Of a stretch of 64,000 bases of DNA, positions 26,078 through 35,660 are shown in pieces. Within the stretch, counting starts at the first letter, position 1. The number at the start of each line of letters is the position of its first letter. Position numbers and translations under genes: made by a program. Source of the DNA: an uncultured Bacteroidales bacterium (GTDB lineage: Bacteria; Bacteroidota; Bacteroidia; Bacteroidales; P3); contig ONIP01000014.1 of the NCBI GenBank assembly GCA_900317955.1, positions 1 to 64,000 on the forward strand. Direction: 5' to 3'. Under the pieces are notes generated by a model. That model ran no database searches. It was not told the DNA's origin and saw only the letters and a list, made by a program, of their open reading frames with translations.

Positions 26078-28102
26078 ATGATAAACAAAGAGACCATAGA
26101 CCGCATAATGGATGCCACCCGTATCGAGGAGGTCATCGGCGAATTTGTGTCTCTAAAAAAACGTGGTGCCAACCATATTGGCTGCTGCCCGTTCCACAAC
26201 GAAAAAACGCCCTCCTTCTACGTCTCCCCCTCCAAAGGTATTTACAAATGCTTCGGCTGCGGCAAAGCGGGCAACGCTGTTGGCTTCCTCATGGACCACG
26301 AGCATTATTCCTACCCAGAAGCACTCCGATGGCTCGCCAACAAATACCACATTCAAATCGAAGAGGAGGAAATGACCGATGAGCAAAAAGAAAAACAAAC
26401 CGAGCGCGACGGTCTTTTCCACGTCAGTGAATTCGCCCAGAAATACTTCTCCGACCTTCTCTACAACAACGAATTAGGCTCCGCCATTGGACTCTCCTAT
26501 TTCCACCAGCGAGGTCTCAGCGACGAAATCATCAAAACCTTCGGCCTCGGCTATTGTCTTGACGATTGGGACAACTTCACCAACCATGCCCGACGCAACG
26601 GCTACTCCGACGCTGTCCTCGAAAAAACTGGCCTCACCATCTTCAAAGACGGCAAATGCTACGACCGTTTCCGTGGCCGCGTCATGTTCCCAATCTTCAG
26701 TATCTCCGGCCGTGTTCTCGGTTTCAGCGGCCGCATCCTCTCCAAAGAAAAACAAGCCGCTAAATACGTCAACTCCCCCGACTCCGAAATCTACAACAAA
26801 AGCCATATCCTCTATGGCCTCTATCAAGCCCGAAACGCCATAAGCCGCGCAGATAAATGCTACCTCGTCGAGGGCAACGTCGACGTCGTCTCCATGCACC
26901 AGTCAGGCGTATGCAATACAGTGGCCTCCTGCGGCACCTCCCTCACCACCGAACAAATCCGCCTCATCAAGCGCTACACTCCCAACGTCACCGTCCTTTA
27001 CGATGGCGACTCCGCCGGCATCAAAGCCGCCCTCCGAGCTGTCAACCTCCTCTTCGAGGAAAGCATGCACGTCCGTGTCGTTCTCTTCCCCAACGGCGAA
27101 GACCCCGACAGCTACGCCCAGAAATACGGTTCCACTCAACTTCAGGAATACCTCCGCACCCACGAAGAAAACTTCGTCAAATTCAAAACCCGCGTACTCC
27201 TCGAAGACATCGAGAACGACCCCATCCGCAAAGCCGAAGTCCTCAAAGAAATCGTTCGCACCATTGCCATCGTTCCCGACATGATCGAACGGCAGGAATA
27301 CATCAAACAAACCTCCTTCAAACTCAACGTCTCCGAAAACATCCTTACCCAGGAACTGGCCAAAACCATGGCCAACAACGCCCAGAAAGCATGGAAAGAG
27401 GAACAACGCCGCAACAACCCTGATTCTGAACCGGCATCCGACTCCCCACAGCCCTCTCCCTCACCATCCGGCTCCGAGCCTCAACCCATCCCCGACTCCC
27501 CCCTTCCACAACACCAGCAGCCCACCTCCGACCTCGCCACCGACAACAACCAAATCTACGAACAGCAAATCATACGCCTCCTCATCAACTACGGTGCCAA
27601 AGAAGTCCTCCAGAACGCCGTCGACGACCAGGGCAACCCCTGCACCATCTCCCTCCCCATCGCTGAAATCATTGTCTCCGAAATAAACGACGACGATCTC
27701 TCCTTCAACAACGCCCTCTTCCAAAAAATCTTCAACCTCTACCGCGACGCCGTCCTCAACCACCAGCCCCTCCCCGACGCCAACTACTTCGCCATGAACC
27801 CCGACCCTACCCTCCGCAATACCGCTCTTACCCTCATGCTCAACCCTTACAACATCAGCCCCCTCTGGCTCGAACGCAAAAATATCGCTGTCCCCTCCAT
27901 CGAAACCCATCTCCGTTCCGAACTCGAAGAAACAATCCTTACCTTCAAACAGAAAAAAATCGAACAGTTGCTCGAAAAAAACGCCTTCGAACTTCGCTCC
28001 TGCTCCAATCCCGACGACACCATCATCCTCATGGCTCAACGCAAACAACTCACCGAAATCCGACAAACCATTTGTCAGCAACTCAACCGCGTAATAATCT
28101 AA
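26078..28102 (+). CDS. dnaG: DNA primase DnaG
   Basis: Makes RNA primers at the replication fork. The frame is open further upstream, but the family start MINKETIDRIMDATRIEEVIG is at the ATG at 26078 (674 aa). The zinc-binding CHC2 module has C37, H40, C58 and C61. The TOPRIM core follows with VEGNVDVVS and LYDGDSAGIKAA. A proline- and serine-rich linker (about residues 445-490) leads to a C-terminal helicase-interacting domain. A promoter box lies 65 nt upstream. Confidence 0.95.
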   Translation: MINKETIDRIMDATRIEEVIGEFVSLKKRGANHIGCCPFHNEKTPSFYVSPSKGIYKCFGCGKAGNAVGFLMDHEHYSYPEALRWLANKYHIQIEEEEMTDEQKEKQTERDGLFHVSEFAQKYFSDLLYNNELGSAIGLSYFHQRGLSDEIIKTFGLGYCLDDWDNFTNHARRNGYSDAVLEKTGLTIFKDGKCYDRFRGRVMFPIFSISGRVLGFSGRILSKEKQAAKYVNSPDSEIYNKSHILYGLYQARNAISRADKCYLVEGNVDVVSMHQSGVCNTVASCGTSLTTEQIRLIKRYTPNVTVLYDGDSAGIKAALRAVNLLFEESMHVRVVLFPNGEDPDSYAQKYGSTQLQEYLRTHEENFVKFKTRVLLEDIENDPIRKAEVLKEIVRTIAIVPDMIERQEYIKQTSFKLNVSENILTQELAKTMANNAQKAWKEEQRRNNPDSEPASDSPQPSPSPSGSEPQPIPDSPLPQHQQPTSDLATDNNQIYEQQIIRLLINYGAKEVLQNAVDDQGNPCTISLPIAEIIVSEINDDDLSFNNALFQKIFNLYRDAVLNHQPLPDANYFAMNPDPTLRNTALTLMLNPYNISPLWLERKNIAVPSIETHLRSELEETILTFKQKKIEQLLEKNAFELRSCSNPDDTIILMAQRKQLTEIRQTICQQLNRVII

Positions 28103-28155
28103 TTCACCTTCACCCCCTATTTCCAAGAACACCCTTCAAAAACCTCAACAATACA

Positions 28156-29421
28156 GTGGACATTCAAACAATAAAACAACGCTACGGCATCATCGGAAAC
28201 GATCCTAAGCTTCTCATGGCCATCAACAAAGCCATTCAAGTCGCCCCAACCGACCTCAGCATCCTCATTACCGGCGAAAGCGGCGTGGGCAAAGACGTCT
28301 TCTCTCGCATCATCCACGAAAACAGCCTTCGCAAACATACCAAACAAGGCCGTGGCCTTATTTCCGTCAACTGTGGTGCCATCCCCGAAGGAACCATCGA
28401 AAGCGAACTCTTCGGCCACGTCAAAGGTGCCTTTACAGGTGCCGACAAAAACCGCAAAGGCTACTTCGAAGAAGCCGACGGCGGCACCATCTTCCTCGAC
28501 GAAATCGGCGAACTCCCACTGGCCATGCAAGTCAAGTTGCTCCGCGTACTTGAAAATGGAGAAATCATCCCCGTAGGCTCCTCCACTCCTCTCAAAATCA
28601 ACGTCCGAATTGTAGCCGCCACCAATGTCGACCTCGTTGCCGCTGTCCGCAACGGCCATTTCCGCGAAGACCTCTACTACCGTCTGCAGCAAATCTCCAT
28701 CTACATCCCTCCTCTCCGCGAACGCATCGACGACATTCCCCTCCTCTTTCGCAAATTCTCCTCCGACGTGGCCGAGAAATACCACATGCCTCCCATCTTC
28801 CTTACCGAAGACGCCCGCCAATACCTCATGCACTACCCTTGGTACGGCAACATCCGCGAACTTAAAAACGTCACCGAACAAATTGCTGTCGTCGAAACTG
28901 AACGCACCATCACCCGCGAAATCCTCCAAAACTACCTCAACTACGTCCCCGAAGAAAAAATGCCCGCCATCATATCCTCCCCAGCCTCCGGCAGCCAGCA
29001 AATGATTTCCGACCGCGAGCTACTACTCAAAGCCCTCTCCATGGGTCAAATGATCAGCGAAATGCGCAACGAAATCAACGAGCTCCGCCACGCTGTCACC
29101 CAATTGGCCCAAGGCATTCCTCTCGCCAAAGAGTCCTCAGTCTCTACCAACACCTTCCCCATCATCGATTCCTCTGTCCCCACCAACGACAATACCCTCC
29201 ACGTTATCCCTGCCCACCAAACTATCAACCAACCCGAAGAAGAATTCCAAGAATCCGAGATGGTCGAGGATGAACCCCTTGCTCTTGAAGAACGCGAAAA
29301 ACGCGCCATTCGCCTCGCTCTCGAACGCCATGGCGGCAAACGCACACTCGCAGCCAAAGAACTTCACATCTCCGAACGTACCCTCTACCGCAAAATCAAA
29401 GAATACGGCATCGAAGTCTAA
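28156..29421 (+). CDS. Sigma-54 activator (AAA+ and FIS-type HTH, no receiver)
   Basis: AAA+ enhancer-binding protein that remodels sigma-54 RNA polymerase. Walker A GESGVGKD is at residues 40-47, the sigma-54 contact loop GAFTGA at 91-96, Walker B TIFLDEIGE at 111-119, and an HTH of FIS type (KRTLAAKELHISERTLYRK) at the C-terminus. I choose the GTG at 28156 because the family N-terminus is DIQTIKQRYGIIGN; a longer frame from 28072 would overlap dnaG. There is no receiver or sensor domain, so control is likely through expression or partners. Targets are unknown. It lies 3 nt before aroA. Confidence 0.9.
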   Translation: MDIQTIKQRYGIIGNDPKLLMAINKAIQVAPTDLSILITGESGVGKDVFSRIIHENSLRKHTKQGRGLISVNCGAIPEGTIESELFGHVKGAFTGADKNRKGYFEEADGGTIFLDEIGELPLAMQVKLLRVLENGEIIPVGSSTPLKINVRIVAATNVDLVAAVRNGHFREDLYYRLQQISIYIPPLRERIDDIPLLFRKFSSDVAEKYHMPPIFLTEDARQYLMHYPWYGNIRELKNVTEQIAVVETERTITREILQNYLNYVPEEKMPAIISSPASGSQQMISDRELLLKALSMGQMISEMRNEINELRHAVTQLAQGIPLAKESSVSTNTFPIIDSSVPTNDNTLHVIPAHQTINQPEEEFQESEMVEDEPLALEEREKRAIRLALERHGGKRTLAAKELHISERTLYRKIKEYGIEV

Positions 29422-29424
29422 CCC

Positions 29425-30678
29425 ATGAAGACCAACGACCTTCACATCGAACTGCCCACTTCCAAAAGCCTCAGCAACCGGTGGCTTATTCTCAACCACA
29501 TTGCAGGCTACCCCTTCGCACTTCGCAACCTCTCTACTGCCGACGACACTGTCCTCCTCCAAACCCTCCTTAGCCAACTGCGACGCGGCACCACCAACCA
29601 CTTCTACTGCCACAATGCTGGCACTGTCGCACGTTTCCTGCTCACACTCCTCGCCGTCACCCCCGGTCAATGGACCCTCAACGGCGACCAACGCCTTAAA
29701 CAACGCCCCTTCGCCCCGCTCATCAACACCCTCCGCAGTATGGGCTGCCGCATCACCTGCACCGAACAGGAAGGATGCCTCCCCGTTACCATCGAAGGCT
29801 ACATTCCTCAACACAAAATGGCCGACATAGACCCCTCTGCCTCCAGCCAATTCGTCTCTGCCATGCTCCTCATCGGTCCTCTCCTCCCTCAAGGCCTTAC
29901 CCTCACTCTCACCGACCGCGCCGCCTCACGTCCCTACATCGACATGACCTGTTCTGTCCTCAACCAAGCAGGCATAGAAACCTCCGTCAGCCCCAACCGC
30001 CGCGTCTACCGCGTGGCAACATTCCCCGCTTCTATTAAGAAAAACCTCGCAATCAACATCGAACGAGACTGGTCATCAGCCTCCTACATCTACGCTGCTG
30101 CCGCCCTCCTTCCTGGTCTCCGACTCCGAATGCCCGGACTTTCTCTCTCCTCTTCCACCCAAGGCGATAAGGTGACAGCCCAAATCTTCGAACACCTCGG
30201 CGTCTCTACTCGCGAAGTCCGCTCCCCATATCGTCCCCAGATTCGCTCTATCACCGTTCAATCTTCGAGCATCCATACCCCCACCCTCGAATACAATTTC
30301 CTCGACTGTCCCGACCTCCTTCCTACCGTTCTAGTCACCTGCGCCGCTCTCGGCGTCCGCGCCCATCTCAAAGGCATCAAAAACCTGCGCCTTAAAGAAT
30401 CCGACCGCATCAACGCCCTAAAAGAAGAACTCGAAAAAATGGGTGCCCACGTCTCCCAAACCGCCACCCAACTCCGTCTCGCCCCAGCCACCCTCAACCC
30501 CGTCGCTCCAGTCAATACCCATGGCGACCATCGCATCGCCATGGCCTTCGGAATCCTCACCCTTCGCTACCCCGACCTCGTCATCCAAGACCCCGATCAA
30601 GTAACCAAATCCTTCCCCGACTTCTGGAAACAACTCGACCTGATCCGCCGTGCCGCCAAAGAGCAAGTCGAATCATAA
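29425..30678 (+). CDS. aroA: 3-phosphoshikimate 1-carboxyvinyltransferase (EPSP synthase)
   Basis: Shikimate pathway step: shikimate-3-P plus PEP gives EPSP. Motifs SKSLSNR near residue 14, NAGTVARFLL near 71, SSASY, LRLKESDRINAL and DHRIAMAFGI are present in order. At 417 aa it is complete. It starts 3 nt after the sigma-54 activator gene. Confidence 0.95.
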   Translation: MKTNDLHIELPTSKSLSNRWLILNHIAGYPFALRNLSTADDTVLLQTLLSQLRRGTTNHFYCHNAGTVARFLLTLLAVTPGQWTLNGDQRLKQRPFAPLINTLRSMGCRITCTEQEGCLPVTIEGYIPQHKMADIDPSASSQFVSAMLLIGPLLPQGLTLTLTDRAASRPYIDMTCSVLNQAGIETSVSPNRRVYRVATFPASIKKNLAINIERDWSSASYIYAAAALLPGLRLRMPGLSLSSSTQGDKVTAQIFEHLGVSTREVRSPYRPQIRSITVQSSSIHTPTLEYNFLDCPDLLPTVLVTCAALGVRAHLKGIKNLRLKESDRINALKEELEKMGAHVSQTATQLRLAPATLNPVAPVNTHGDHRIAMAFGILTLRYPDLVIQDPDQVTKSFPDFWKQLDLIRRAAKEQVES

Positions 30679-30722
30679 AAACCAAGTAATATTATAGGCA
30701 AGATTCCCTCTACAATCCCTCC

Positions 30723-31295
30723 CTACAATCCATACACAACCAATCCTACCACTCCCGAGGCAAGAATAAGCAATATCGGGCTGACTTTCTTCATCGACAG
30801 GAAAAACACTGCACCAAATACTATCACACTAAGCACAAACTGCATCGACCACCCAGGTTCTCCAAAACTCTCCACTGTCAGCAACTGCAACGCAGCAGCA
30901 GCTATCAGTCCCACCACCACCTTCCTCAGCACCTTCAACACATTCTCCAAATCTTTGTTGCCACTCATACGCCTCAAAAAAACAACCGCCACTACCATCA
31001 GTGCCACCGGAAGCAAAATCACAGCCCCCGAAGCCACCAACGCCCCAACAACAGCCTGCCACGGCTCATATCCTGCATTCATCACAGCCGTATATCCTGT
31101 ATAAGTCGCCGTATTAATCCCCACCGGACCTGGTGTCATCTGGCTCACCGCCAATATATCTGTAAACTCCTGTGGTGTCAGCCATCTGTGGTTCACCGTC
31201 ACCTCGTTCTGTATCAAGGCTATCATGGCATAACCGCCACCAAAGGTAAACAACCCTATCTTCAAAAACGTCCAAAACAACTCTATAAAAACCAT
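30723..31295 (-). CDS. Chromate-transporter-family protein, half-size (second of pair)
   Basis: 190 aa, about five to six hydrophobic helices, with the ChrA signature FTFGGGYAMIALIQNEV and MTPGPVGINTATYTG. Half-size ChrA proteins work as pairs of opposite topology. The substrate in gut bacteria is uncertain; chromate or another anion. It follows the first half gene by 9 nt. Confidence 0.85.
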   Translation of the reverse strand: MVFIELFWTFLKIGLFTFGGGYAMIALIQNEVTVNHRWLTPQEFTDILAVSQMTPGPVGINTATYTGYTAVMNAGYEPWQAVVGALVASGAVILLPVALMVVAVVFLRRMSGNKDLENVLKVLRKVVVGLIAAAALQLLTVESFGEPGWSMQFVLSVIVFGAVFFLSMKKVSPILLILASGVVGLVVYGL

Positions 31296-31304
31296 AGCCT
31301 TAAC

Positions 31305-31844
31305 CTATTTCTTGTTCACAATCCTTCCGTATGCAAAACCCAGTGCCACAGCTGCCAAAATAATCAATATCGGACTCACATCAAAAAGCCATATCAACAA
31401 TGCGGCCACAATTGGTATCCAGCAATCCTTCCAGCCTATCTTCGCCGACTGTCCCAGCCTGAACACCGGTGCTGCTATCAATGCCACCACCGCTGGCCGC
31501 ACTCCCATAAAAAAACGCTCTACATAAATATTGTCCCGAAATTCTCTGAACAACAACGCCAATACCAAGATAAAAACAATCGGCATAATAATATTTCCGG
31601 CTATTGCTGACACCACACCCCACATTCCCCTAAGCCTGTAGCCCAACCCAGTGGCCATATTCACCGCCAACACCCCTGGCATTGACTGCGACAACGCCAA
31701 CTGATCCAGAAACTCTTCCCTGCTCATCCACTGCCTCTTATCCACAAGTTCCTCCTCCATCAACGGTATCATCGCATATCCCCCGCCCACAGTAAAAGTC
31801 CCTATTTTCAGAAAAGAATAAAAAAGTTCACAATATTTTACCAT
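31305..31844 (-). CDS. Chromate-transporter-family protein, half-size (first of pair)
   Basis: I start it at MVKYCELFYSF (31844), which has an agaag ribosome-binding site and matches its sister; the frame is open to 31886. This gives 179 aa. Signature FTVGGGYAMIPLMEEELV, SQSMPGVLAVNMA. Paired with the downstream half gene. Confidence 0.85.
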   Translation of the reverse strand: MVKYCELFYSFLKIGTFTVGGGYAMIPLMEEELVDKRQWMSREEFLDQLALSQSMPGVLAVNMATGLGYRLRGMWGVVSAIAGNIIMPIVFILVLALLFREFRDNIYVERFFMGVRPAVVALIAAPVFRLGQSAKIGWKDCWIPIVAALLIWLFDVSPILIILAAVALGFAYGRIVNKK

Positions 31845-31905
31845 CTTCTGCGTTACATTTTTACCAAGCCTTAACGGCATTAACAAAAAAAAATTGTATC
31901 TTAAT

Positions 31906-31913
31906 CAAAAATA
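31906..31913 (-). promoter_or_regulatory. Minus-strand -7 box before the chromate transporter pair
   Basis: TATTTTTG on the minus strand, a TAnnTTTG match 62 nt upstream of the start I chose. No strong -33 TTG. Confidence 0.4.
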
Positions 31914-31949
31914 GCGCGCTCCGTCGCCTCACAAAAAAACAAAAAAAAC

Positions 31950-32237
31950 ATGCTACTACTTGACATCTCCAATGGTTGGAAAACCGCCATCATGATGGTG
32001 GCACTCATCCTCGTTTTCTATTTCTTCCTTATCCGCCCTCAAAGCCAGGAAGCTAAAAAAGAAGCCGCCTACCGCGAAAGCCTTAAACCCGGCGACCGTA
32101 TCATGACCGCCGGAGGCCTCCACGCCACCATCGTCAGCACAGATGCTACCCAAGCCGTTCTCGAAATCGCACCCAACACTCGCATCAAAGTGGCCCTCTC
32201 CTCCGTCAAACCCATCCCCGAGCGCAAACGCAAATAA
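31950..32237 (+). CDS. yajC: Preprotein translocase subunit YajC
   Basis: 95 aa with one membrane helix (residues about 12-30) and the family block FYFFLIRPQSQEAKK, then LKPGDRIMTAGGLHATIV. Accessory subunit of the SecDF-YajC complex. It stands alone and ends in a strong terminator. Confidence 0.93.
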   Translation: MLLLDISNGWKTAIMMVALILVFYFFLIRPQSQEAKKEAAYRESLKPGDRIMTAGGLHATIVSTDATQAVLEIAPNTRIKVALSSVKPIPERKRK

Positions 32238-32259
32238 CATCAAAACGTTAATTATTAAT

Positions 32260-32294
32260 AAAACTTGGAAAACTTAATTGGTTTTCCAAGTTTT
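32260..32294 (+). terminator. Terminator after yajC
   Basis: A 14-bp perfect stem (32260-32273 with 32281-32294) with loop ttaattg. The right arm ends in gttttccaagtttt, so the U-tract is partly within the stem. Confidence 0.75.
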
Positions 32295-32299
32295 CTCTG

Positions 32300-32307
32300 T
32301 ATCTTTG
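32300..32307 (+). promoter_or_regulatory. -7 box TATCTTTG before the efflux operon
   Basis: Perfect TAnnTTTG match directly after the yajC terminator, 62 nt before the TetR start. The yajC hairpin occupies the -33 region, so autoregulation by the TetR protein here is plausible but not shown. Confidence 0.6.
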
Positions 32308-32369
32308 CATCCTGCATTTAGGGTTCACAATCACTCTATAATGCACTCATTTAACAGAGAACCATATAT

Positions 32370-32993
32370 ATGGCTTCAGACGAAAATAGAAAAAAAATTG
32401 TAGAAACCGCTGTAGAACTGTTCAGCAACAGCGGCATTCGAGGCGTCACCATGGACGACATTGCTGCTGCTATGCACATCTCAAAGCGTACCCTCTACGA
32501 AACCTTCGCCAACAAAGAAGAGCTTCTCGCCGAATGTCTCATGTTCGTCCACGACGCCATCAGACAACGCCATAAGCAAGTCTACGAAAAAGTTGACGAA
32601 CCCTTCTTGGTTACCCTCTTCATTCTTCGCGTCAACGCCATTTCCAACAACAACTACCGCCGCTTAATTGAAGAAGCCAAACGCTACTACCCCGAAATCC
32701 ACGACCGATTCTTCAAACTCTATACCAATTCATTCCGCGACATCCTCATGAAATCCATGCAATATGCCGCCGACAAAAACTACCTCCGTCCTCACGTCGA
32801 TATCAACACCACCGTCGATTTTCTCTGTGAAATGCTCCAACGCCACCGCCTCCCACAATCTTCCAGTCCCGAGGAATATTATCGCAAACTGAACGAAATC
32901 GGGTTCACCTTCCTCCGAGGCCTCATGTCCTCCGACACCATTCTTCGCTACGAAAAACGCGAAGACGAATTCCACAAAATCATGAACTCCTGA
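32370..32993 (+). CDS. TetR-family transcriptional regulator of the efflux operon
   Basis: 207 aa. The N-terminal HTH (KIVETAVELFSNSGIRGVTMDDIA, then MHISKRTLYETFANKEEL) is the TetR DNA-binding domain; the rest is a helical ligand-binding domain. It precedes tolC by 87 nt in the same direction, so it most likely represses the RND pump genes. Confidence 0.9.
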   Translation: MASDENRKKIVETAVELFSNSGIRGVTMDDIAAAMHISKRTLYETFANKEELLAECLMFVHDAIRQRHKQVYEKVDEPFLVTLFILRVNAISNNNYRRLIEEAKRYYPEIHDRFFKLYTNSFRDILMKSMQYAADKNYLRPHVDINTTVDFLCEMLQRHRLPQSSSPEEYYRKLNEIGFTFLRGLMSSDTILRYEKREDEFHKIMNS

Positions 32994-33080
32994 ACCCAAT
33001 TTCCTCCTCAGAAATCAAAAGTCCCATCAATATCAACTGCGGCTCTTCACCGCATTCCAAAACAAAAGAATCAACACACA

Positions 33081-34487
33081 ATGACATTTAAACAATTCGC
33101 TTTAACCATTGTTTTCGCTGCCACAAGCCTTGCTGCAGCAGCACAGAACGCCCCAACCTTGAAGCTTTCTCTGCAACAAGCCCAAGACTATGCTGTTCAG
33201 CACAACTACGCCCTCCAGAACGCCGCCCTCGATGTCCAGAAAGCCGAAGCTACCCGCTGGCAGACTCTTTCCACTATGCTGCCCCAAATCAAAGCCGGCT
33301 TCGACTATCAGAACATGTGCGGCTACGAAATGAACTTGGGTGCTCGTAATTCCATGTCTTCCATGATGCCCGACTCCATCACAATCGGCGGCACCACCCT
33401 CCCCATCTCGTTCCCCAGCAGCGGGTCTTCAAGCGGAACTACCACAGGCGGCATCCCAATGAACCCCAGCGGTACTTTCAGCATCACTGCTTCTTTGGCA
33501 CTCACTGGTGCCCAAATCGTTAGCACCATGCTCAACAATATCGCCATCGACATGGCTAACATTAACAACCGCAAGTCCGAACACACTACGCGCACCAACG
33601 TCAAAACAGCATACACCTCCATCCTCATCATGGAACAAACAGTTCAACTCCTCGACTCCAGTCTCCAAAACATGATGAAACTCCTCGCCACCACCCAGGC
33701 CAGCGTCGACGCCGGTGCCTCCGAACAAATCAACGTCGACAAACTCAAGGTTCAAGTGGCCTCCATGCGCAGCAGTATCAACACCAACCGTCGTACACTC
33801 AATATGCTCTACAACTCTCTGCTCCTGCTTCTCGGTGCTGACGTCGAATCACATCTTGAGCTCACCACTTCCCTCTCCGAAGTCCTCGACATCAACTATG
33901 CTGCCCAACTCACCATGGGTGGTTTCCGCATCGAAGACAACTACGATTACCAACTCCTTCTTCAAAACGAGAACCTGTCCCGCCGTCAGCTCAACCTCGC
34001 ATGGATGGACTTCACCCCAACCATCTCAGCCTACTATCAGTACAGCGACAAGACCTACTTTGGCAAGGATGCTGGCTTCAACATGACTCCCCCAAACATG
34101 ATTGGTGCAAATGTCAGCCTCCCGCTCTTCCAAAGTGGCACACGCGTAGCCAAAATCAAGGGTGCCAAAATCAGCCTTCAAGAAACCCTCAATAGCAAAC
34201 AACAAGCCATCGACGGCCTCAAAATTCAATACAACCAACTCTGCTACGACCTCATCTCCGCCATCGAAAACTACCAAATCCAGCGCGATAACCTCAGAGT
34301 CACACAACATCTTTTCCTAAACATTTCTGAAAAATACACCTATGGTCGTGCCAGCAACCTCGAAGTCACCAATGCCAGCACCGACATCATCACTGCCCAG
34401 AGCAACTACATCCAGGCCGTCATGAGTGTCGTCCAGGCTCAAGTGGCTCTCGAAAACCTCCTCGGCGAAGCCATCGACAAAAAATAA
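33081..34487 (+). CDS. TolC-family outer membrane efflux channel
   Basis: 468 aa with a signal peptide ending AAAAQN. Two long helical repeats typical of TolC barrels are visible (LSLQQAQDYAVQHNYALQNA, near residue 30, and a second half near residue 270). It forms the outer membrane exit duct for the adaptor and pump encoded downstream. Its last codons lie in a 65-bp tandem duplication. Confidence 0.92.
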   Translation: MTFKQFALTIVFAATSLAAAAQNAPTLKLSLQQAQDYAVQHNYALQNAALDVQKAEATRWQTLSTMLPQIKAGFDYQNMCGYEMNLGARNSMSSMMPDSITIGGTTLPISFPSSGSSSGTTTGGIPMNPSGTFSITASLALTGAQIVSTMLNNIAIDMANINNRKSEHTTRTNVKTAYTSILIMEQTVQLLDSSLQNMMKLLATTQASVDAGASEQINVDKLKVQVASMRSSINTNRRTLNMLYNSLLLLLGADVESHLELTTSLSEVLDINYAAQLTMGGFRIEDNYDYQLLLQNENLSRRQLNLAWMDFTPTISAYYQYSDKTYFGKDAGFNMTPPNMIGANVSLPLFQSGTRVAKIKGAKISLQETLNSKQQAIDGLKIQYNQLCYDLISAIENYQIQRDNLRVTQHLFLNISEKYTYGRASNLEVTNASTDIITAQSNYIQAVMSVVQAQVALENLLGEAIDKK

Positions 34488-34597
34488 TCCCATCAGTAAT
34501 CAATATTTCTTAACCCACATATCCCGATGAATAAGCCATCGACAAAAAATAATCCCATCAGTAATCAATATTTCTTAACCCACATATCCCGATGAAT
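34468..34597 (+). repeat. 65-bp perfect tandem duplication at the tolC/adaptor junction
   Basis: Bases 34468-34532 are repeated exactly at 34533-34597. The unit spans the end of tolC, the spacer and the first codons of the adaptor gene. The first copy therefore keeps a decoy ATG at 34527. Confidence 0.97.
34527..34595 (+). CDS. 22-codon upstream frame created by the duplication
   Basis: The decoy ATG (34527), a copy of the adaptor start with its own ribosome-binding context, opens a 22-aa frame. Its TGA (34593-34595) overlaps the ATG of the adaptor gene (34592-34594). If translated, it would couple translation into the adaptor. No product function is expected. Confidence 0.4.
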   Translation: MNKPSTKNNPISNQYFLTHISR

Positions 34598-35632
34598 ACA
34601 ACCGTACGTATCTCCGTCCTCGCCCTTGCCATAACCCTCTTGGCCGCTTGCGGCGGAAAAGGCGAAAACCGCCAAGCCACTACCACAAAAAAAGAAGCCG
34701 AAAAAGTCAAGGTGGAAACCCTCCAAAGCCAGCGTATCGCTAAGCAACTTGAACTCTCTTCCACCCTCGAAGGCTACGAGACCATGAACATCTCACCGAG
34801 CATCACCGGACACATCGAACACATCTACGTCCAGGTAGGTAGCCGTGTCCAAAAAGGTGCCATGCTTGTACGCATGGATCAAACCCAACTCAACACCACC
34901 CGCATCAACCTCAACAGCACCAAAACCGAACTCGACCGTGTCACTGCCCTCAAGGCCTCCGGTAGTGTCAGCGAACAAGTCTACGATCAAACCAAGGCCG
35001 GCTACGACCAACTCGTCGAAACCGAACGCTTCCAGAACGAAAATACCTTTGTCCGTGCTCAGTTCTCCGGCGTCATCAGTGCCAAGAACTATGAAGACGG
35101 CGAGATGTACACTGGTGCACCTATCCTCACCCTCACCCAAATCAGTCGCCTCAAAGCCATCATCAACATCCCTGAAACATACTATCCCCTCGTCAAACAA
35201 GGCATGAAAGTCGACATCCATAGCGACATCTACCCCGACAAGACCTTCCCCGCCACTATCGAGATTGTTTACCCAACCGTCGACCCCGCCAGCCACACTT
35301 TCCAGGCCAAACTCAACATCCCCAACGGCAGTGAAAAAATCCGCCCCGGTATGTTCGTCCGCACCACCCTGCCTCTTGGTCAAATCGACGCCATTGTCGT
35401 CCCTTACCAAAGTGTCCTCAAACTCACCGGTAGCAACGACCGCTACGTCTTCACCAACCAGAACGGCACCGCCCACCGTGTAGCCGTAACCCTCGGCCAA
35501 CGTTTCGACGACCGCATCGAAATCATCCCCGTCACTCCAGGCGACCTCAAAGAAGGCGACCAATTAGTAGTAACCGGCCAAGCCCGCCTCGTAGACGGAG
35601 CCAAACTCGAAATTGTGAACGGTGAAAAGTGA
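34592..35632 (+). CDS. RND efflux periplasmic adaptor lipoprotein
   Basis: 346-aa membrane-fusion protein. The signal peptide ends in a lipobox (LLAAC, cysteine near residue 20), so it is an inner-membrane lipoprotein. A barrel-sandwich (GHIEHIYVQVGSRVQKGAMLV), a helical hairpin, and beta-barrel regions (IRPGMFVRTTLPLG) follow. It links the RND pump to the TolC channel. Start codon 34592, at the end of the duplicated segment. Confidence 0.92.
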   Translation: MNTTVRISVLALAITLLAACGGKGENRQATTTKKEAEKVKVETLQSQRIAKQLELSSTLEGYETMNISPSITGHIEHIYVQVGSRVQKGAMLVRMDQTQLNTTRINLNSTKTELDRVTALKASGSVSEQVYDQTKAGYDQLVETERFQNENTFVRAQFSGVISAKNYEDGEMYTGAPILTLTQISRLKAIINIPETYYPLVKQGMKVDIHSDIYPDKTFPATIEIVYPTVDPASHTFQAKLNIPNGSEKIRPGMFVRTTLPLGQIDAIVVPYQSVLKLTGSNDRYVFTNQNGTAHRVAVTLGQRFDDRIEIIPVTPGDLKEGDQLVVTGQARLVDGAKLEIVNGEK

Positions 35633-35660
35633 AAAATGAATAGTGAAATCATTTGACACA

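Noticed and set aside
28072-28155. Longer N-terminus of the sigma-54 activator
   Set aside because: It would overlap dnaG by 31 nt and adds residues not resembling the family; the GTG at 28156 fits better.
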